The notes under the pieces were generated by a model that was not told where the DNA came from, made no database searches, and was given only the letters and a program-made list of their open reading frames with translations. From positions 1 to 64,000 of the forward strand of contig SVEG01000004.1 in assembly GCA_015057505.1 (NCBI GenBank): a DNA stretch of 64,000 nt. The letters run 5' to 3'. Both the position numbers and the translations under genes were made by a program. This DNA is from Lachnospiraceae bacterium. Its GTDB lineage: Bacteria > Bacillota > Clostridia > Lachnospirales > Lachnospiraceae. Within the stretch, counting starts at the first letter, position 1. Each line of letters begins with the position of its first letter. Below are positions 11,020 to 22,262 of this stretch, one piece after another.

Positions 11020-12495
11020 ATGAAAATCAAAGACCTTTTTAAAAATACACCTTATTTTGTTTTACAGGGCAGTGAAGATATAGAAGTAACGGAAATTTGT
11101 GATAATTCAGCAAAATGCAAACGGGGAGCTCTTTTCATAAGTATTATGGGGGAAAAGGTTGACGGGCACGACTATATAGAAAAGGCTGTTGCAAACGGTG
11201 CCGTTGCTGTTGTGGTTGAGGATTTGAGTAAAATTGTATATTTGACCGATAAGGAAGTTTTGCTTATTCTTGTTGATAATACAAGAAAGAGTTTTTCGCA
11301 TCTGTGTGCTGCATGGTTTGGGTACCCTTCGGCCAAACTTATTACTGTCGGAATTACAGGAACAAAAGGTAAAACTTCGACAGCGTACATGACAAAAAGT
11401 ATCTTTGAGGCAGCAGGCTATAAGACAGGACTTATAGGTACTGTTGAGGTATTTGATGGTAGGGAGCCTGTAGGCAATGTAAATACTACACCCTCTGCCT
11501 ATGATATACAGCATGCCCTGGCAAGAATGGTTGCAAATGGCTGCAGAGCAGTTGTTATGGAAGTTTCTTCGCAGGGGATGAAGCATTATCGCTGTGATGC
11601 AATCAGGTTTGACGTAGGTGCATTTACTAATCTTAAACCCGACCACATAGGTGCGGGCGAACATAAGGATTTTTTTGAATACAGGGCATGTAAGAGCAGA
11701 CTTTTTAAGCAGTGCAGAATTGGTGTATTTAATGCAGACGATGAGCAGGTTAGCAGAATACAGGAAAGTCATACTTGTAGAATAAGAGAATATTCGGTAT
11801 TCGGCAAGTCCGATTATCAACTTCGTAATATCAGAAAATACAGTGAAAATGACCATGTAGGTATGCAGTTTGATTTCAAGGGTTATCCTGTGAAATTACC
11901 GTATCCGGGATTTTTTAATCTGTATAACGCACTTTGTGCGGCAACAATTGCATCAGAGTGTGACATATCAAGAGAAGATATTGCAAAAGGTCTTGAATCA
12001 GCAAGAATTAACGGAAGGTGCGAATGGATTCCTGTATCCGACAGATTTTCTGTTATGCTTGATTACGCACATAATGCAATGAGCCTTAAAGTACTTCTTA
12101 AAACTCTCAGAGAATATAAACCCAAGCGGCTTGTGTGTATATTCGGATGCGGAGGCAACCGTTCAAAACTTCGTCGTTTTGAGATGGGTGAGGTGTCGGG
12201 AGAACTTGCGGATTATACGATAATTACTTCTGATAATCCGAGAGACGAGGAACCGCTTGAGATAATAGCAGACATTGTAACAGGAATTGAGAAGACAGAT
12301 GGCAAATATACTGTGATTGCAGACAGGGCAAAAGCCATAGAACATGCAATAAAGACGGCCTTAGACGGTGATGTTATTGTAATTGCCGGTAAGGGCCATG
12401 AAACATATCAGGAAATAAAAGGAATTCGTTTCCCTATGGATGACAGAATCCTTATAAAAAAAGCAAAGGAGGATACTAAGGATAATGTATGCTGA
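11020..12495 (+). CDS. Second MurE-family Mur ligase paralog
   Basis: GITGTKGKTSTAYMTKSIFEAAG, NLKPDHIGAGEH, IITSDNPRDEEP; the N-terminal DSR motif of murE is replaced by DNSAKCKRG. Confidence 0.85.
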   Translation: MKIKDLFKNTPYFVLQGSEDIEVTEICDNSAKCKRGALFISIMGEKVDGHDYIEKAVANGAVAVVVEDLSKIVYLTDKEVLLILVDNTRKSFSHLCAAWFGYPSAKLITVGITGTKGKTSTAYMTKSIFEAAGYKTGLIGTVEVFDGREPVGNVNTTPSAYDIQHALARMVANGCRAVVMEVSSQGMKHYRCDAIRFDVGAFTNLKPDHIGAGEHKDFFEYRACKSRLFKQCRIGVFNADDEQVSRIQESHTCRIREYSVFGKSDYQLRNIRKYSENDHVGMQFDFKGYPVKLPYPGFFNLYNALCAATIASECDISREDIAKGLESARINGRCEWIPVSDRFSVMLDYAHNAMSLKVLLKTLREYKPKRLVCIFGCGGNRSKLRRFEMGEVSGELADYTIITSDNPRDEEPLEIIADIVTGIEKTDGKYTVIADRAKAIEHAIKTALDGDVIVIAGKGHETYQEIKGIRFPMDDRILIKKAKEDTKDNVC

Positions 12496-14725
12496 TGTAA
12501 TAGTTGATATATCGCATGAAAGTCTCGACAGAGTTTTTTTATATCGCATACCCGATGAAATACTGCCCGACGTGGCAATCGGAAGTCCCGTAAAGTTCCC
12601 CTTTGGCAAGGGGAACAGGGTTACGGAAGGTTATGTTGTAGATATTCTTTCGACATCCGATTACCCTGAAGATAAAATAAAATATCTTATAGGGTTGCGT
12701 GACGGAGCAGTTTCAATAGAATCGCAGCTTATTAATCTTGCGGCGTGGATGAAAAATACTTATGGTTCAACAATGATTCAGGCACTTAAAACCGTTATTC
12801 CAATAAAAAATGAAGTGCGTCACAAGGAGGATAAAACGATAATTCTTAATTGTGACGATAAAAAGGCAGAAGAATTCTTAAAGCTTTGTATCAGTAAAAA
12901 ATATAAGGCTAAGGAGAGACTTCTTGCAGAACTGATAAAAGAAAAGAGTCTGCCGTACGAGCTTGTAACTCAGAAATTAAACATTTCACAGAGTACATTA
13001 AAATCACTTGAATCAGATAATATTATTGTTGTACGTGCAGATATTAAATACAGGAATCCGGCAGACGAAAAGGCTGTATCTGATACAGGATTCGGACGGC
13101 CATATGATGTTAAAAACCTAACTAAGTCACAACAGGAAGTCGCAGACTCAATAATGGCAGATTATATTGACGGAGCTACTAAACCGTCACTTATACATGG
13201 TGTTACCGGAAGCGGTAAGACGGAAGTATACATGGAGCTTGTGAGTAAGATGCAAATGCTTGGAAAGCAATCAATTGTACTTATTCCGGAGATTGCACTT
13301 ACGTATCAGACAATAATCCGCTTTTACAAGCGTTTTGGAGACAGGGTATCGATAATTCATTCCAGAATGTCGCAGGGCGAGAAGTACGACCAGTTTGAAC
13401 GTGCGAAAAAAGGCGAAATCGACATAATGATAGGACCGCGCTCGGCACTTTTTACACCATTTGCGGACATCGGATTAATTATAATAGATGAAGAACACGA
13501 GGCAACCTATAAGAGTGAGACAACACCCAAGTATCATGCAAGAGAGGTTGCTTTTGAGAGAGCAAGGGTTTCGGATGGAATTGTAGTGCTTGGCTCGGCA
13601 ACACCATCCATGGAATCATATTATAACGCCTCGTGCGGTAACTATAATTTGTATAGCCTGGCAGAAAGAATCGGGACAAGCACGCTTCCGGAGGTGACGG
13701 TTGTTGATTTAAGAGAAGAACTTAAAGTCGGTAACCGATCTATGTTCAGTGCTAATCTTAGGGAAGCGATACAGGAAAGACTTGACAGAAAAGAGCAAAC
13801 AATGCTTTTTATTAACAGGAGAGGTTATGCGGGATTTGTGTCGTGTCGCTCGTGTGGTGAGGCGATTAAATGTCCGCACTGTGACGTGAGTCTGACCTAT
13901 CACAATAACAAGAGGCTTATTTGCCATTATTGTAATTATAATATTCCGATGCCGGACAAGTGTCCTAAGTGCGCATCAAAGTTCATAGGAACCTTCGGAA
14001 CGGGAACACAAAAGCTTGAAGAAGCGACAATTTCGGCATTTCCGGGGGCGAGAGTGCTGCGAATGGATATGGACACAACTTCGGGAAAGGATGGACACGA
14101 GAAGATATTATCCGCTTTTGCCAATCATGAGGCAGATATCCTTATCGGAACCCAGATGATTGTAAAAGGGCATGATTTTTCGAATGTAACCCTTGTCGGA
14201 ATAATCGCGGCAGATATGTCACTTTTTGAAAATGATTACAGAAGTGCTGAGAGGACATTCCAACTTCTTACACAGGCAGCAGGCAGGGCCGGACGAGGTG
14301 ATAAGCCGGGACAGGTTATAATTCAGACCTATAAGCCTGAGCATTATGCAATACAGGCAGCTTCAGCACAGGATTATGAAGAGTTTTATGAAACAGAGCT
14401 TTCCTACAGGAGACTTGTTAATTATCCACCGTATCTGCATATGCTGGTTATATTTATATCTTCCCCAAGTATTGCGGAATGTGGTACAATGGCAGAGATA
14501 TTAGCAAAAACAGTGCAGGATTATGGTGATTACACGGTTATAGGTCCGGCAGAAGCTACAATAGCCAAGAAACAGGACCGATACCGTAAGGTTATCTGGT
14601 GTAAGCACGCAGATGTAAATGCGCTTAAAGAGCTTATGAATGCACTTGAAGCGGTAATTAAAAATAATACGGAGCTTAAGAACTGTAATGTGCAGTTTGA
14701 TTTAGATCCGATGAGTATGTATTAA
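12485..14725 (+). CDS. priA: Primosomal protein N' (replication restart helicase)
   Basis: [27 protein letters not shown], Cys-rich zinc-binding segment [14 protein letters not shown]...CHYC...CPKC. Confidence 0.95.
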   Translation: MYADVIVDISHESLDRVFLYRIPDEILPDVAIGSPVKFPFGKGNRVTEGYVVDILSTSDYPEDKIKYLIGLRDGAVSIESQLINLAAWMKNTYGSTMIQALKTVIPIKNEVRHKEDKTIILNCDDKKAEEFLKLCISKKYKAKERLLAELIKEKSLPYELVTQKLNISQSTLKSLESDNIIVVRADIKYRNPADEKAVSDTGFGRPYDVKNLTKSQQEVADSIMADYIDGATKPSLIHGVTGSGKTEVYMELVSKMQMLGKQSIVLIPEIALTYQTIIRFYKRFGDRVSIIHSRMSQGEKYDQFERAKKGEIDIMIGPRSALFTPFADIGLIIIDEEHEATYKSETTPKYHAREVAFERARVSDGIVVLGSATPSMESYYNASCGNYNLYSLAERIGTSTLPEVTVVDLREELKVGNRSMFSANLREAIQERLDRKEQTMLFINRRGYAGFVSCRSCGEAIKCPHCDVSLTYHNNKRLICHYCNYNIPMPDKCPKCASKFIGTFGTGTQKLEEATISAFPGARVLRMDMDTTSGKDGHEKILSAFANHEADILIGTQMIVKGHDFSNVTLVGIIAADMSLFENDYRSAERTFQLLTQAAGRAGRGDKPGQVIIQTYKPEHYAIQAASAQDYEEFYETELSYRRLVNYPPYLHMLVIFISSPSIAECGTMAEILAKTVQDYGDYTVIGPAEATIAKKQDRYRKVIWCKHADVNALKELMNALEAVIKNNTELKNCNVQFDLDPMSMY

Positions 14726-14753
14726 ACAAAAGTTGATAAGAGAGGAAAAAGAG

Positions 14754-15251
14754 ATGGCAATCAGAAATATCAGAGAAGAAGGCGACGAATTATTAAGAAA
14801 GATTTCAAGACCCGTAACGGAGATGACGGAGCGTATCGATACGTTAATCGATGACATGCTTGATACGATGTACGAGGCAGAAGGTGTGGGACTTGCGGCA
14901 CCGCAGGTAGGAATTCTTCGCAGAATCTTTGTTGTTGATATAGGAGAAGGCCCTATTGTAATGATTAATCCGGAGATTATTGAGACTTCAGGAGAACAGG
15001 AAGGACCCGAAGGCTGTCTTAGTGTTCCCGGGTTTCAGGGTACTGTAATTAGACCAAATTATGTTAAAATGAAAGGACTTAACCGTAAAATGAAGCCTTT
15101 TACAATAGAAGCGGAGGAATTTCTTGCGAGAGCACTTTGCCATGAATTTGATCATCTTAACGGAATTCTTTATATTGATAAAGTTGAAGGTGAGGTTTAC
15201 AGAGTTTCTGAAGCCGATGAAGAAGATTACGAAGAGTTTACGGAGGAGTAA
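14754..15251 (+). CDS. def: Peptide deformylase
   Basis: [30 protein letters not shown]. Confidence 0.95.
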   Translation: MAIRNIREEGDELLRKISRPVTEMTERIDTLIDDMLDTMYEAEGVGLAAPQVGILRRIFVVDIGEGPIVMINPEIIETSGEQEGPEGCLSVPGFQGTVIRPNYVKMKGLNRKMKPFTIEAEEFLARALCHEFDHLNGILYIDKVEGEVYRVSEADEEDYEEFTEE

Positions 15252-15252
15252 A

Positions 15253-16206
15253 ATGAGAGTTATATTTATGGGAACGCCTGATTTTTCAGTGCCTACATTA
15301 AGAACACTTGCAGAATCGGATAACGAAGTAATTGCTGTATATACACAGCCGGACAAGCCCAAGGGGCGCGGTCATGCAATGCAGTTTACACCTGTTAAGG
15401 AATGTGCGCTTGAATACAATATTCCTGTATATCAGCCTAATCGTGTACGTGATGTTATGTGTATTGAAGAGATAAGAGAGATGGCTCCCGATGTGATTAT
15501 TGTTGTTGCATATGGTCAGATTTTACCCAAGGAGCTTCTTGAAATACCGACATACGGATGTATTAATGTGCATGCATCACTCCTTCCAAAATACAGAGGA
15601 GCAGCGCCCATACAGTGGACGGTTATTGACGGTGAAGAATTTACCGGTGTTACGGCCATGCAGATGGATGTCGGCCTTGATACGGGAGATATGCTTGAAA
15701 AAATAATCGTTCCGATTGAAAAAGACGAAACAGGCGGAAGTCTTCACGACAAATTGTCGGTGCTCGGCGGCGATATAATTTTAAATGTTTTTGAAAAAAT
15801 AAAAAATGGAACGCTTACAAGGGAAAAACAGGATGACGAAGTAGCTACTTACTGCGGAAAGCTTGATAAAACCATGGGGCTTCTTGATTTTAGTAAGCCT
15901 GCGTTGCAATTAGAAAGACTTATTCGCGGATTAAATCCCTGGCCTTGTGCATATACTAGTCTTGACGGCAAAAATTTAAAGCTTTGGAAAGCATATGTTG
16001 TTGGTTTTGATGAATTACAGGATGTAGAGCATATTGATGACTCGGAATATGGTACAATCCTTAAAGTAACAAAGAATGCCATTATGGTTAAAGCTATGGA
16101 CGGAATGCTTTCGATTACAGAGTTACAGCTTGAAGGCAAAAAAAGAATGGATGCCGCAGATTTTATCAGAGGTTATCAGGCACTTGAAGGCAAGGTGCTC
16201 GGTTAG
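15253..16206 (+). CDS. fmt: Methionyl-tRNA formyltransferase
   Basis: MRVIFMGTPDFSVPTL, NVHASLLPKYRGAAPIQW; true start internal to ORF-track entry 15124..16206. Confidence 0.95.
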   Translation: MRVIFMGTPDFSVPTLRTLAESDNEVIAVYTQPDKPKGRGHAMQFTPVKECALEYNIPVYQPNRVRDVMCIEEIREMAPDVIIVVAYGQILPKELLEIPTYGCINVHASLLPKYRGAAPIQWTVIDGEEFTGVTAMQMDVGLDTGDMLEKIIVPIEKDETGGSLHDKLSVLGGDIILNVFEKIKNGTLTREKQDDEVATYCGKLDKTMGLLDFSKPALQLERLIRGLNPWPCAYTSLDGKNLKLWKAYVVGFDELQDVEHIDDSEYGTILKVTKNAIMVKAMDGMLSITELQLEGKKRMDAADFIRGYQALEGKVLG

Positions 16207-16233
16207 TTTTTGTAAACAACGGAGGTAGACTTT

Positions 16234-16950
16234 ATGTTGAGCGGTTTTGGCATGTATCCGTATTTTTTTGATCCGACATATATTTTGATACTTGCAGGTA
16301 TTGTTGTTTCTCTTTTGGCACAGGCCAAAGTGAAAAGTTCGTTTGCAAAGTATTCGGCAGTGTACTCAAGACGCGGAATGAATGCGGCTGAGGTTGCTGA
16401 GGCGATTCTTCATGCAAACGGTATATATGATGTGGGTATTGAGCATGTTTCTGGTAATTTGACAGATCATTATGATCCTAAGAGCAGAGTTCTCAGATTA
16501 TCTGATTCAACTTTCCGTTCAACTTCGGTTGCAGCAATCGGTGTTGCAGCGCATGAATGCGGGCACGCAATTCAGCACGCCAATTCATATATACCGCTTA
16601 CGATTAGAACAACGATTGTACCGATAGTTAACATCGGTTCAACGATTTCATGGCCACTTATACTTATAGGCGTCTTATTTAGTTGGAATCAGACACTCAT
16701 TAATCTCGGAATTATTATGTTTTTAGGTGTTGTTTTGTTTCAACTTATAACGCTGCCGGTTGAGTTTAATGCTTCAAACAGGGCGATTGCGGCACTTTCA
16801 GGACAGAATTTACTTTATGAGGACGAGGTTACTCAGGCAAAAAAAGTATTATCAGCCGCGGCTTTGACATATGTTGCAGCGGCAGCTTCGTCCATTTTAC
16901 AGTTACTTAGATTATTAATTTTATTCGGAGGGCGCAGAAGAAATGATTAA
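16234..16950 (+). CDS. Zinc-dependent membrane metallopeptidase (YugP-like)
   Basis: HECGHAIQHANSYIPL zinc motif with flanking TM segments. Confidence 0.85.
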   Translation: MLSGFGMYPYFFDPTYILILAGIVVSLLAQAKVKSSFAKYSAVYSRRGMNAAEVAEAILHANGIYDVGIEHVSGNLTDHYDPKSRVLRLSDSTFRSTSVAAIGVAAHECGHAIQHANSYIPLTIRTTIVPIVNIGSTISWPLILIGVLFSWNQTLINLGIIMFLGVVLFQLITLPVEFNASNRAIAALSGQNLLYEDEVTQAKKVLSAAALTYVAAAASSILQLLRLLILFGGRRRND

Positions 16951-18277
16951 CAGGTCTGTTAATACGCGCGAGGCAGTTTTTGACGGTCTTATGGCTATAC
17001 TTGAAAAAGGTCAGTACAGTCATATTGTCATGAGCCATATCCTTAACAAATACAGCTATCTTGAGAAACAGGATAGAGCCTTTATCACAAGACTTATGTC
17101 CGGTGTACTTGAAAATGTATATCTTCTTGATGATATTATTGATAAGCATTCCAAAACTAAGACCATAAAAATGAAGCCTGTAATCCGCATGATACTCAGG
17201 ATGGGTGTTTATCAGATATATTTTATGGACGGTGTCAAGAATTTTGCGGCGATTAATGAAGCAGTTAATCTGGCCAAGAAAAGAGGATTTAAGAATCTTT
17301 CAGGTTTTGTAAACGGTGTTTTGCGTTCTGTTGAGAGAGATTTTGCAGATTATAAGTTTCCAGACAAGCTTTCTATAAGATACTCCATGCCCGAATGGCT
17401 TGTTAATACATGGACAAATGCTTACGGAGAAGAAAAGACGGAAGAGATAATAAAAGGTTTTTCTAAAGGTGATGGCGTAGTCGCACGAATGAATCTTTCA
17501 AAGGGTAAAAGCAGGGAAGAGATTCTTAACGCATTAAATGAAGAAAATGTATCATATTCAGAAGTAAAAGAACTTCTTGAAGCAATAATTTTGACAGGCT
17601 TTGATTCATTAGCGGACATAACAATGTTTAATGAAGGCTATATACTTATACAGGATATAAGTTCAATACTTGTAGCACATGCCGCGGCACCGAAGCAGGG
17701 AGACGATGTACTTGATGTATGTGCTGCACCCGGAGGTAAAAGCTTACATATTGCAGATATGCTTAACGGTAGCGGACATGTAGAGGCAAGGGACAAAACA
17801 GAATATAAGGCAGATCTTATCAGGGAGAATCTTTTTAAGACGGGTTTCGATAATATGTCTGTTGATGTATGGGATGCTACAGAGCCTGATTATAGTCTTA
17901 ATGATAAGCTTGATATAGTTATTGCGGATTTACCTTGCTCGGGACTTGGTGTTCTCGGTAAAAAGCCTGATATCCGTTACAGAATAAAGGAAGAAGATTT
18001 GACTTCGCTTGTTTCTCTTCAGCGAGAGATTTTGTCGGCTGTTTGGCGATACGTGAAAGTCGGCGGATATTTAATATACAGCACATGTACGATTAACCCG
18101 GAAGAAAATGAGAATAATGTTAAATGGATTACGGAGCAGTTTCCGTTTGAACTTACAGGTTTTGAAGGAAATATGCCGTACGTGTCGGACGATGAGAAAG
18201 TTAAGGGAATGGTACAGATATTCCCGAATGAAAATACAGACGGATTTTTTATTGCAAGATTAAAAAGGATTGGTTAA
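16943..18277 (+). CDS. rsmB: 16S rRNA (cytosine967-C5)-methyltransferase
   Basis: NusB-like N-terminus; VCAAPGGKSLHIADML, ADLPCSGLGVLGKKPDIRYR. Confidence 0.92.
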   Translation: MINRSVNTREAVFDGLMAILEKGQYSHIVMSHILNKYSYLEKQDRAFITRLMSGVLENVYLLDDIIDKHSKTKTIKMKPVIRMILRMGVYQIYFMDGVKNFAAINEAVNLAKKRGFKNLSGFVNGVLRSVERDFADYKFPDKLSIRYSMPEWLVNTWTNAYGEEKTEEIIKGFSKGDGVVARMNLSKGKSREEILNALNEENVSYSEVKELLEAIILTGFDSLADITMFNEGYILIQDISSILVAHAAAPKQGDDVLDVCAAPGGKSLHIADMLNGSGHVEARDKTEYKADLIRENLFKTGFDNMSVDVWDATEPDYSLNDKLDIVIADLPCSGLGVLGKKPDIRYRIKEEDLTSLVSLQREILSAVWRYVKVGGYLIYSTCTINPEENENNVKWITEQFPFELTGFEGNMPYVSDDEKVKGMVQIFPNENTDGFFIARLKRIG

Positions 18278-19351
18278 ATGAAACCTGATATAAAGTCATA
18301 TACACTTGATGAATTAAAAAATATAATGACAGACGAGCTTGGTGAAAAACCGTTTAGAGCGGCGCAGATTTACAGATGGCTACATGTGGCACTTTGTACA
18401 TCCTTTGACGAGATGACTAATATTTCTGCAGGCTTAAGAGAAAAGCTTAAGGAACATTTTGAACTGAGTGTTCTTGTAAAAGAACAACTTCAGGTATCAA
18501 AGATTGACGGAACAGCCAAATACTTATTTAAGCTTGGTGATGGAAACAGGATTGAGTCAGTACTTATGAAGTACAAGCATGGCAATTCAGTGTGTATTTC
18601 ATCACAGGCAGGCTGTCGTATGGGCTGTAAATTCTGTGCATCCACGCTTGATGGACTTGCAAGGAACCTGCTTCCGGGCGAAATGCTTGACCAGATTTAC
18701 AGAATTCAGGCAGATACAGGAGAACGAGTTGACAATATTGTTATTATGGGATGCGGCGAACCGCTTGATAATTTTGATAATGTTACTAAGTTTCTTAAGA
18801 TGATTTCCGACGAGAACGGTCTTAATATAAGCCAGAGAAACATAACGGTGTCAACATGTGGTCTTGTGCCTAAGATTCGTGAACTTGCGGAACTTAATCT
18901 TCAGATAACACTTGCAATTTCACTTCATGCGCCGAATGACGATATAAGAAAGAACATAATGCCTGTTGCTAATAAATATTCTATAGAGGAACTTCTTTCA
19001 GCCTGTGATTACTATTTTATGAAAACAGGCAGAAGAATTACTTTTGAATACAGTCTTATTAACGGTGTCAATGATTCACTTAAGGAAGCAAGAGAGCTCG
19101 CTGAACGTATAAAACATATTAATAGCCATGTTAATCTTATTCCGATTAACCCGATTAAAGAAAGAAGCTTCAGACAGGGTACACAGGAGGAGATTAGTGA
19201 ATTTAAAAAATTACTTGAAAAAAATAAAATAAATGTTACTATTAGAAGAGAAATGGGAAGGGATATACAGGGAGCCTGCGGACAGTTAAGAAAAAGCTAT
19301 TCAGAGCAGGAAACAAGAACTAATGATGAGAAGGAGGAGGAGATTTTCTGA
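18278..19351 (+). CDS. rlmN: Dual-specificity 23S rRNA/tRNA A2-methyltransferase
   Basis: SSQAGCRMGCKFCAST radical-SAM motif, MGCGEPLDNFDNV, RREMGRDIQGACGQLR. Confidence 0.95.
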   Translation: MKPDIKSYTLDELKNIMTDELGEKPFRAAQIYRWLHVALCTSFDEMTNISAGLREKLKEHFELSVLVKEQLQVSKIDGTAKYLFKLGDGNRIESVLMKYKHGNSVCISSQAGCRMGCKFCASTLDGLARNLLPGEMLDQIYRIQADTGERVDNIVIMGCGEPLDNFDNVTKFLKMISDENGLNISQRNITVSTCGLVPKIRELAELNLQITLAISLHAPNDDIRKNIMPVANKYSIEELLSACDYYFMKTGRRITFEYSLINGVNDSLKEARELAERIKHINSHVNLIPINPIKERSFRQGTQEEISEFKKLLEKNKINVTIRREMGRDIQGACGQLRKSYSEQETRTNDEKEEEIF

Positions 19352-20079
19352 TGAAAGTTACAGGGCTGACTGACGTTGGAGTTAAGCGTAGGGTTAACCA
19401 GGATGCAATATTTTATTCTGATAAACCTGTTGGAAATCTGCCTAATCTTTTTATCGTCGCAGACGGTATGGGAGGACATAAGGCAGGAGACTTTGCATCG
19501 AATTATGCGGTGAAAAGTTTTCTTGATATTATAACGAACAGCGACAAAGATAATTTTATAACACTTATGAATGAGGCATTACAGAAGACGAATGTTGCAT
19601 TATATTCGAAATCACTCGAGAATCCTGATTTTGAAGGAATGGGAACAACTTTTGTTGCAGCTACGCTAAAAGGTAATCAGTTATATGTACTTAATGTAGG
19701 TGACAGTCGCTTGTATATTGCGGGTGATCGCTTTACACAAATTACAAGAGATCATTCATGGGTTGAAGAGATGGTGACCAAGGGTGAGATGGCAAGGGAG
19801 GAAGCCAGAACACATTCAAAGAAAAATCTCATAACCAGGGCAGTCGGTGCAGATGAAGAAGTAATGGCGGATTTTTTTGAAGTAGGTATTAATCCGGGTG
19901 AGATTATTATTCTTTGTTCGGACGGACTCTCCAATATGGTTGAGAATAATGATATACATGAAATCCTAAAAAAAGATATTTTGCTTGAGGATAAAGGAAA
20001 GATGCTTGTTGCAACGGCAAATAATAATGGTGGTACAGACAATATTTCCGTTGTGTTAATTGAACCTGATAAAATTTGA
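19351..20079 (+). CDS. PP2C-family Ser/Thr phosphatase
   Basis: VADGMGGHKAGD, NVGDSRLY, CSDGLSNMV, GGTDNISVVL; pairs with the downstream kinase. Confidence 0.92.
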   Translation: MKVTGLTDVGVKRRVNQDAIFYSDKPVGNLPNLFIVADGMGGHKAGDFASNYAVKSFLDIITNSDKDNFITLMNEALQKTNVALYSKSLENPDFEGMGTTFVAATLKGNQLYVLNVGDSRLYIAGDRFTQITRDHSWVEEMVTKGEMAREEARTHSKKNLITRAVGADEEVMADFFEVGINPGEIIILCSDGLSNMVENNDIHEILKKDILLEDKGKMLVATANNNGGTDNISVVLIEPDKI

Positions 20080-20090
20080 GGTGTAAAATA

Positions 20091-22250
20091 ATGTTAAAAA
20101 ATGGGAGTATGTTAAACGACCGGTACGAGATAGTCGGAGTAGTTGGCTCCGGCGGTATGTCAGATGTATATAAAGCCAAATGCCACAAACTTAATCGCTA
20201 TGTAGCCATCAAGGTGCTAAAGAAGGAATTCAGCGATGATAAGAATTTTGTGGCTAAATTTCGTGCGGAAGCACAGTCGGCAGCAGGCTTAAGTCATCCT
20301 AATATTGTTAATATTTATGATGTTGGTGAAGACAGAGGGCTTTATTATATTGTTATGGAGCTTGTTGAGGGAATAACTCTTAAGGCTTATATTGAGAAGA
20401 AGGGCAGACTTGAGGTGAAAGAGTCTGTAAGTATTGCGATACAGGTTTCACAGGGTATTCGTGCGGCTCATACGCATCATATTATTCATCGTGATATTAA
20501 ACCACAGAATATTATTATTTCCAAGGATGGAAAAGTTAAAGTAACTGATTTTGGTATTGCAAGAGTTTCATCTACGCAGACTATTAATTCCAATACAATG
20601 GGCTCGGTTCATTATATTTCTCCGGAACAGGCAAGAGGAGGATATGTTGATGAGAGAGGCGATATTTATTCACTTGGTATTTCTCTTTATGAGATGATTA
20701 CCGGTAAAGTGCCGTTTGACAGCGATACACCTGTATCGGTTGCACTTATGCATATCCAGAATGAAATTCCTTCTCCGCGTAATATTGTGCCGAATTTACC
20801 GGTTGCAGTTGAGAAGATTATTTATAAATGTACTCAGAAGAAAGCAGATCGCCGTTATTCCGATGCAGATGCACTTATTGAAGATTTAAGAAATTGTCTT
20901 GTAAATACAAATGCTCGAATGGATGATATGAATTCTGTAGGGGTAACAGCTTCTGCAAAGGGTAAGAATATTAATGATAAAGCTGAAGGAAACAGTAAGG
21001 CTTTGGCTAAGTTAGCAGATGTTACCGAGGGCACAAATAATTCCAAAACAACGATGTGGAATAAGGAAGATATTGAGAAAGAAAAGCATCGCAAGAAAGA
21101 CTTCCTTGAGAAGATGTACGAGGATAAACGTAAGAATCCTATTGTTGAAGGAGTTATTACAGGGGCAATTGTTCTGGTTGCGATTGCGATTTGTGCATTT
21201 CTTATATGGGGAATAGTATGGATTAAAAAGACGCTTACTCCACCGGAGATTTTTAATCCTGCTACAAGTGAAAGTTCATCTAACAATACAATTACAGGTA
21301 TTTCAGATGTATCAATGCCTAAACTTATGGGATATGAATCGGGAGATGCAATAATTGAGCTTAATAAGCTTAATCTTAAAAATTCTTTGAAATATGAGTA
21401 TTCCGATGCTTATGCCAAAGGAGAGGTTATTGCGCAGCAGTATCGTGAAGGTACAAAATTAAAGCGTAATACGGTTGTTGAACTTGTTATAAGTTTAGGT
21501 AAGATTGAGTATAGAATTGAAGATTATACTAATCTTGATGCAACTATGGTAGAAGAGACATTTGACGCCAATAAGATTAAGATTAACCGTATATTTGTAT
21601 ATAACAGTGAAGTAGATATGGGGTGTGTTGTTAAGACATATCCTATAGAAGGAGAGATTGTTAAATCCGGGGATATTGTAGATGTTTATATCAGCCGTGG
21701 TACAGAGCTTAAAAATGTTACTGTTCCGTCCTTAGAGGGATTGACAATAGAAGAGGCAAATGCGACATTAGATCCAAAGGGACTTAAGATAGGTAATGTG
21801 ACATACGTTGAAAGTAAAACGGTAGAAGAAGGAAAGATAATGACTCAGAGTTATCTTTTTAACAGTGTTCTTTTACAAGGATCTTCAATTGATGTAACGG
21901 TGAGTCTCGGAAGCGGTGTTCCAATTACATCAATAACATTACAGCAGTCACAGTTTACAAGATATATTCATAGTGATAATAATGAGTTCCGTAAACCATT
22001 TGCGCCGGGAGCAAGTCTTGATACAACATATCCGTACGCAATGCTTAGTCTTGAACTTGAACAGACGGATACCCTTGGTGCAATTGTAACAAAAAATATC
22101 GGTACGTATACAATCAGTCCGGTTGATTTGCCTATGCAGATTAATGATATTGAAGGTATTGAAGATGTGTATGACGGTACAATCACTGTTCATATAACTA
22201 TAGGTGACAGTAGATATAAAGTCGGTTCTTATTATGTTGAATTCCAATAG
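20091..22250 (+). CDS. PASTA-domain Ser/Thr protein kinase (PrkC/Stk)
   Basis: Hanks kinase motifs (HRDIKPQNIII, VTDFGIAR), single TM, PASTA repeats. Confidence 0.93.
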   Translation: MLKNGSMLNDRYEIVGVVGSGGMSDVYKAKCHKLNRYVAIKVLKKEFSDDKNFVAKFRAEAQSAAGLSHPNIVNIYDVGEDRGLYYIVMELVEGITLKAYIEKKGRLEVKESVSIAIQVSQGIRAAHTHHIIHRDIKPQNIIISKDGKVKVTDFGIARVSSTQTINSNTMGSVHYISPEQARGGYVDERGDIYSLGISLYEMITGKVPFDSDTPVSVALMHIQNEIPSPRNIVPNLPVAVEKIIYKCTQKKADRRYSDADALIEDLRNCLVNTNARMDDMNSVGVTASAKGKNINDKAEGNSKALAKLADVTEGTNNSKTTMWNKEDIEKEKHRKKDFLEKMYEDKRKNPIVEGVITGAIVLVAIAICAFLIWGIVWIKKTLTPPEIFNPATSESSSNNTITGISDVSMPKLMGYESGDAIIELNKLNLKNSLKYEYSDAYAKGEVIAQQYREGTKLKRNTVVELVISLGKIEYRIEDYTNLDATMVEETFDANKIKINRIFVYNSEVDMGCVVKTYPIEGEIVKSGDIVDVYISRGTELKNVTVPSLEGLTIEEANATLDPKGLKIGNVTYVESKTVEEGKIMTQSYLFNSVLLQGSSIDVTVSLGSGVPITSITLQQSQFTRYIHSDNNEFRKPFAPGASLDTTYPYAMLSLELEQTDTLGAIVTKNIGTYTISPVDLPMQINDIEGIEDVYDGTITVHITIGDSRYKVGSYYVEFQ

Positions 22251-22262
22251 GTGATAAGCTTA

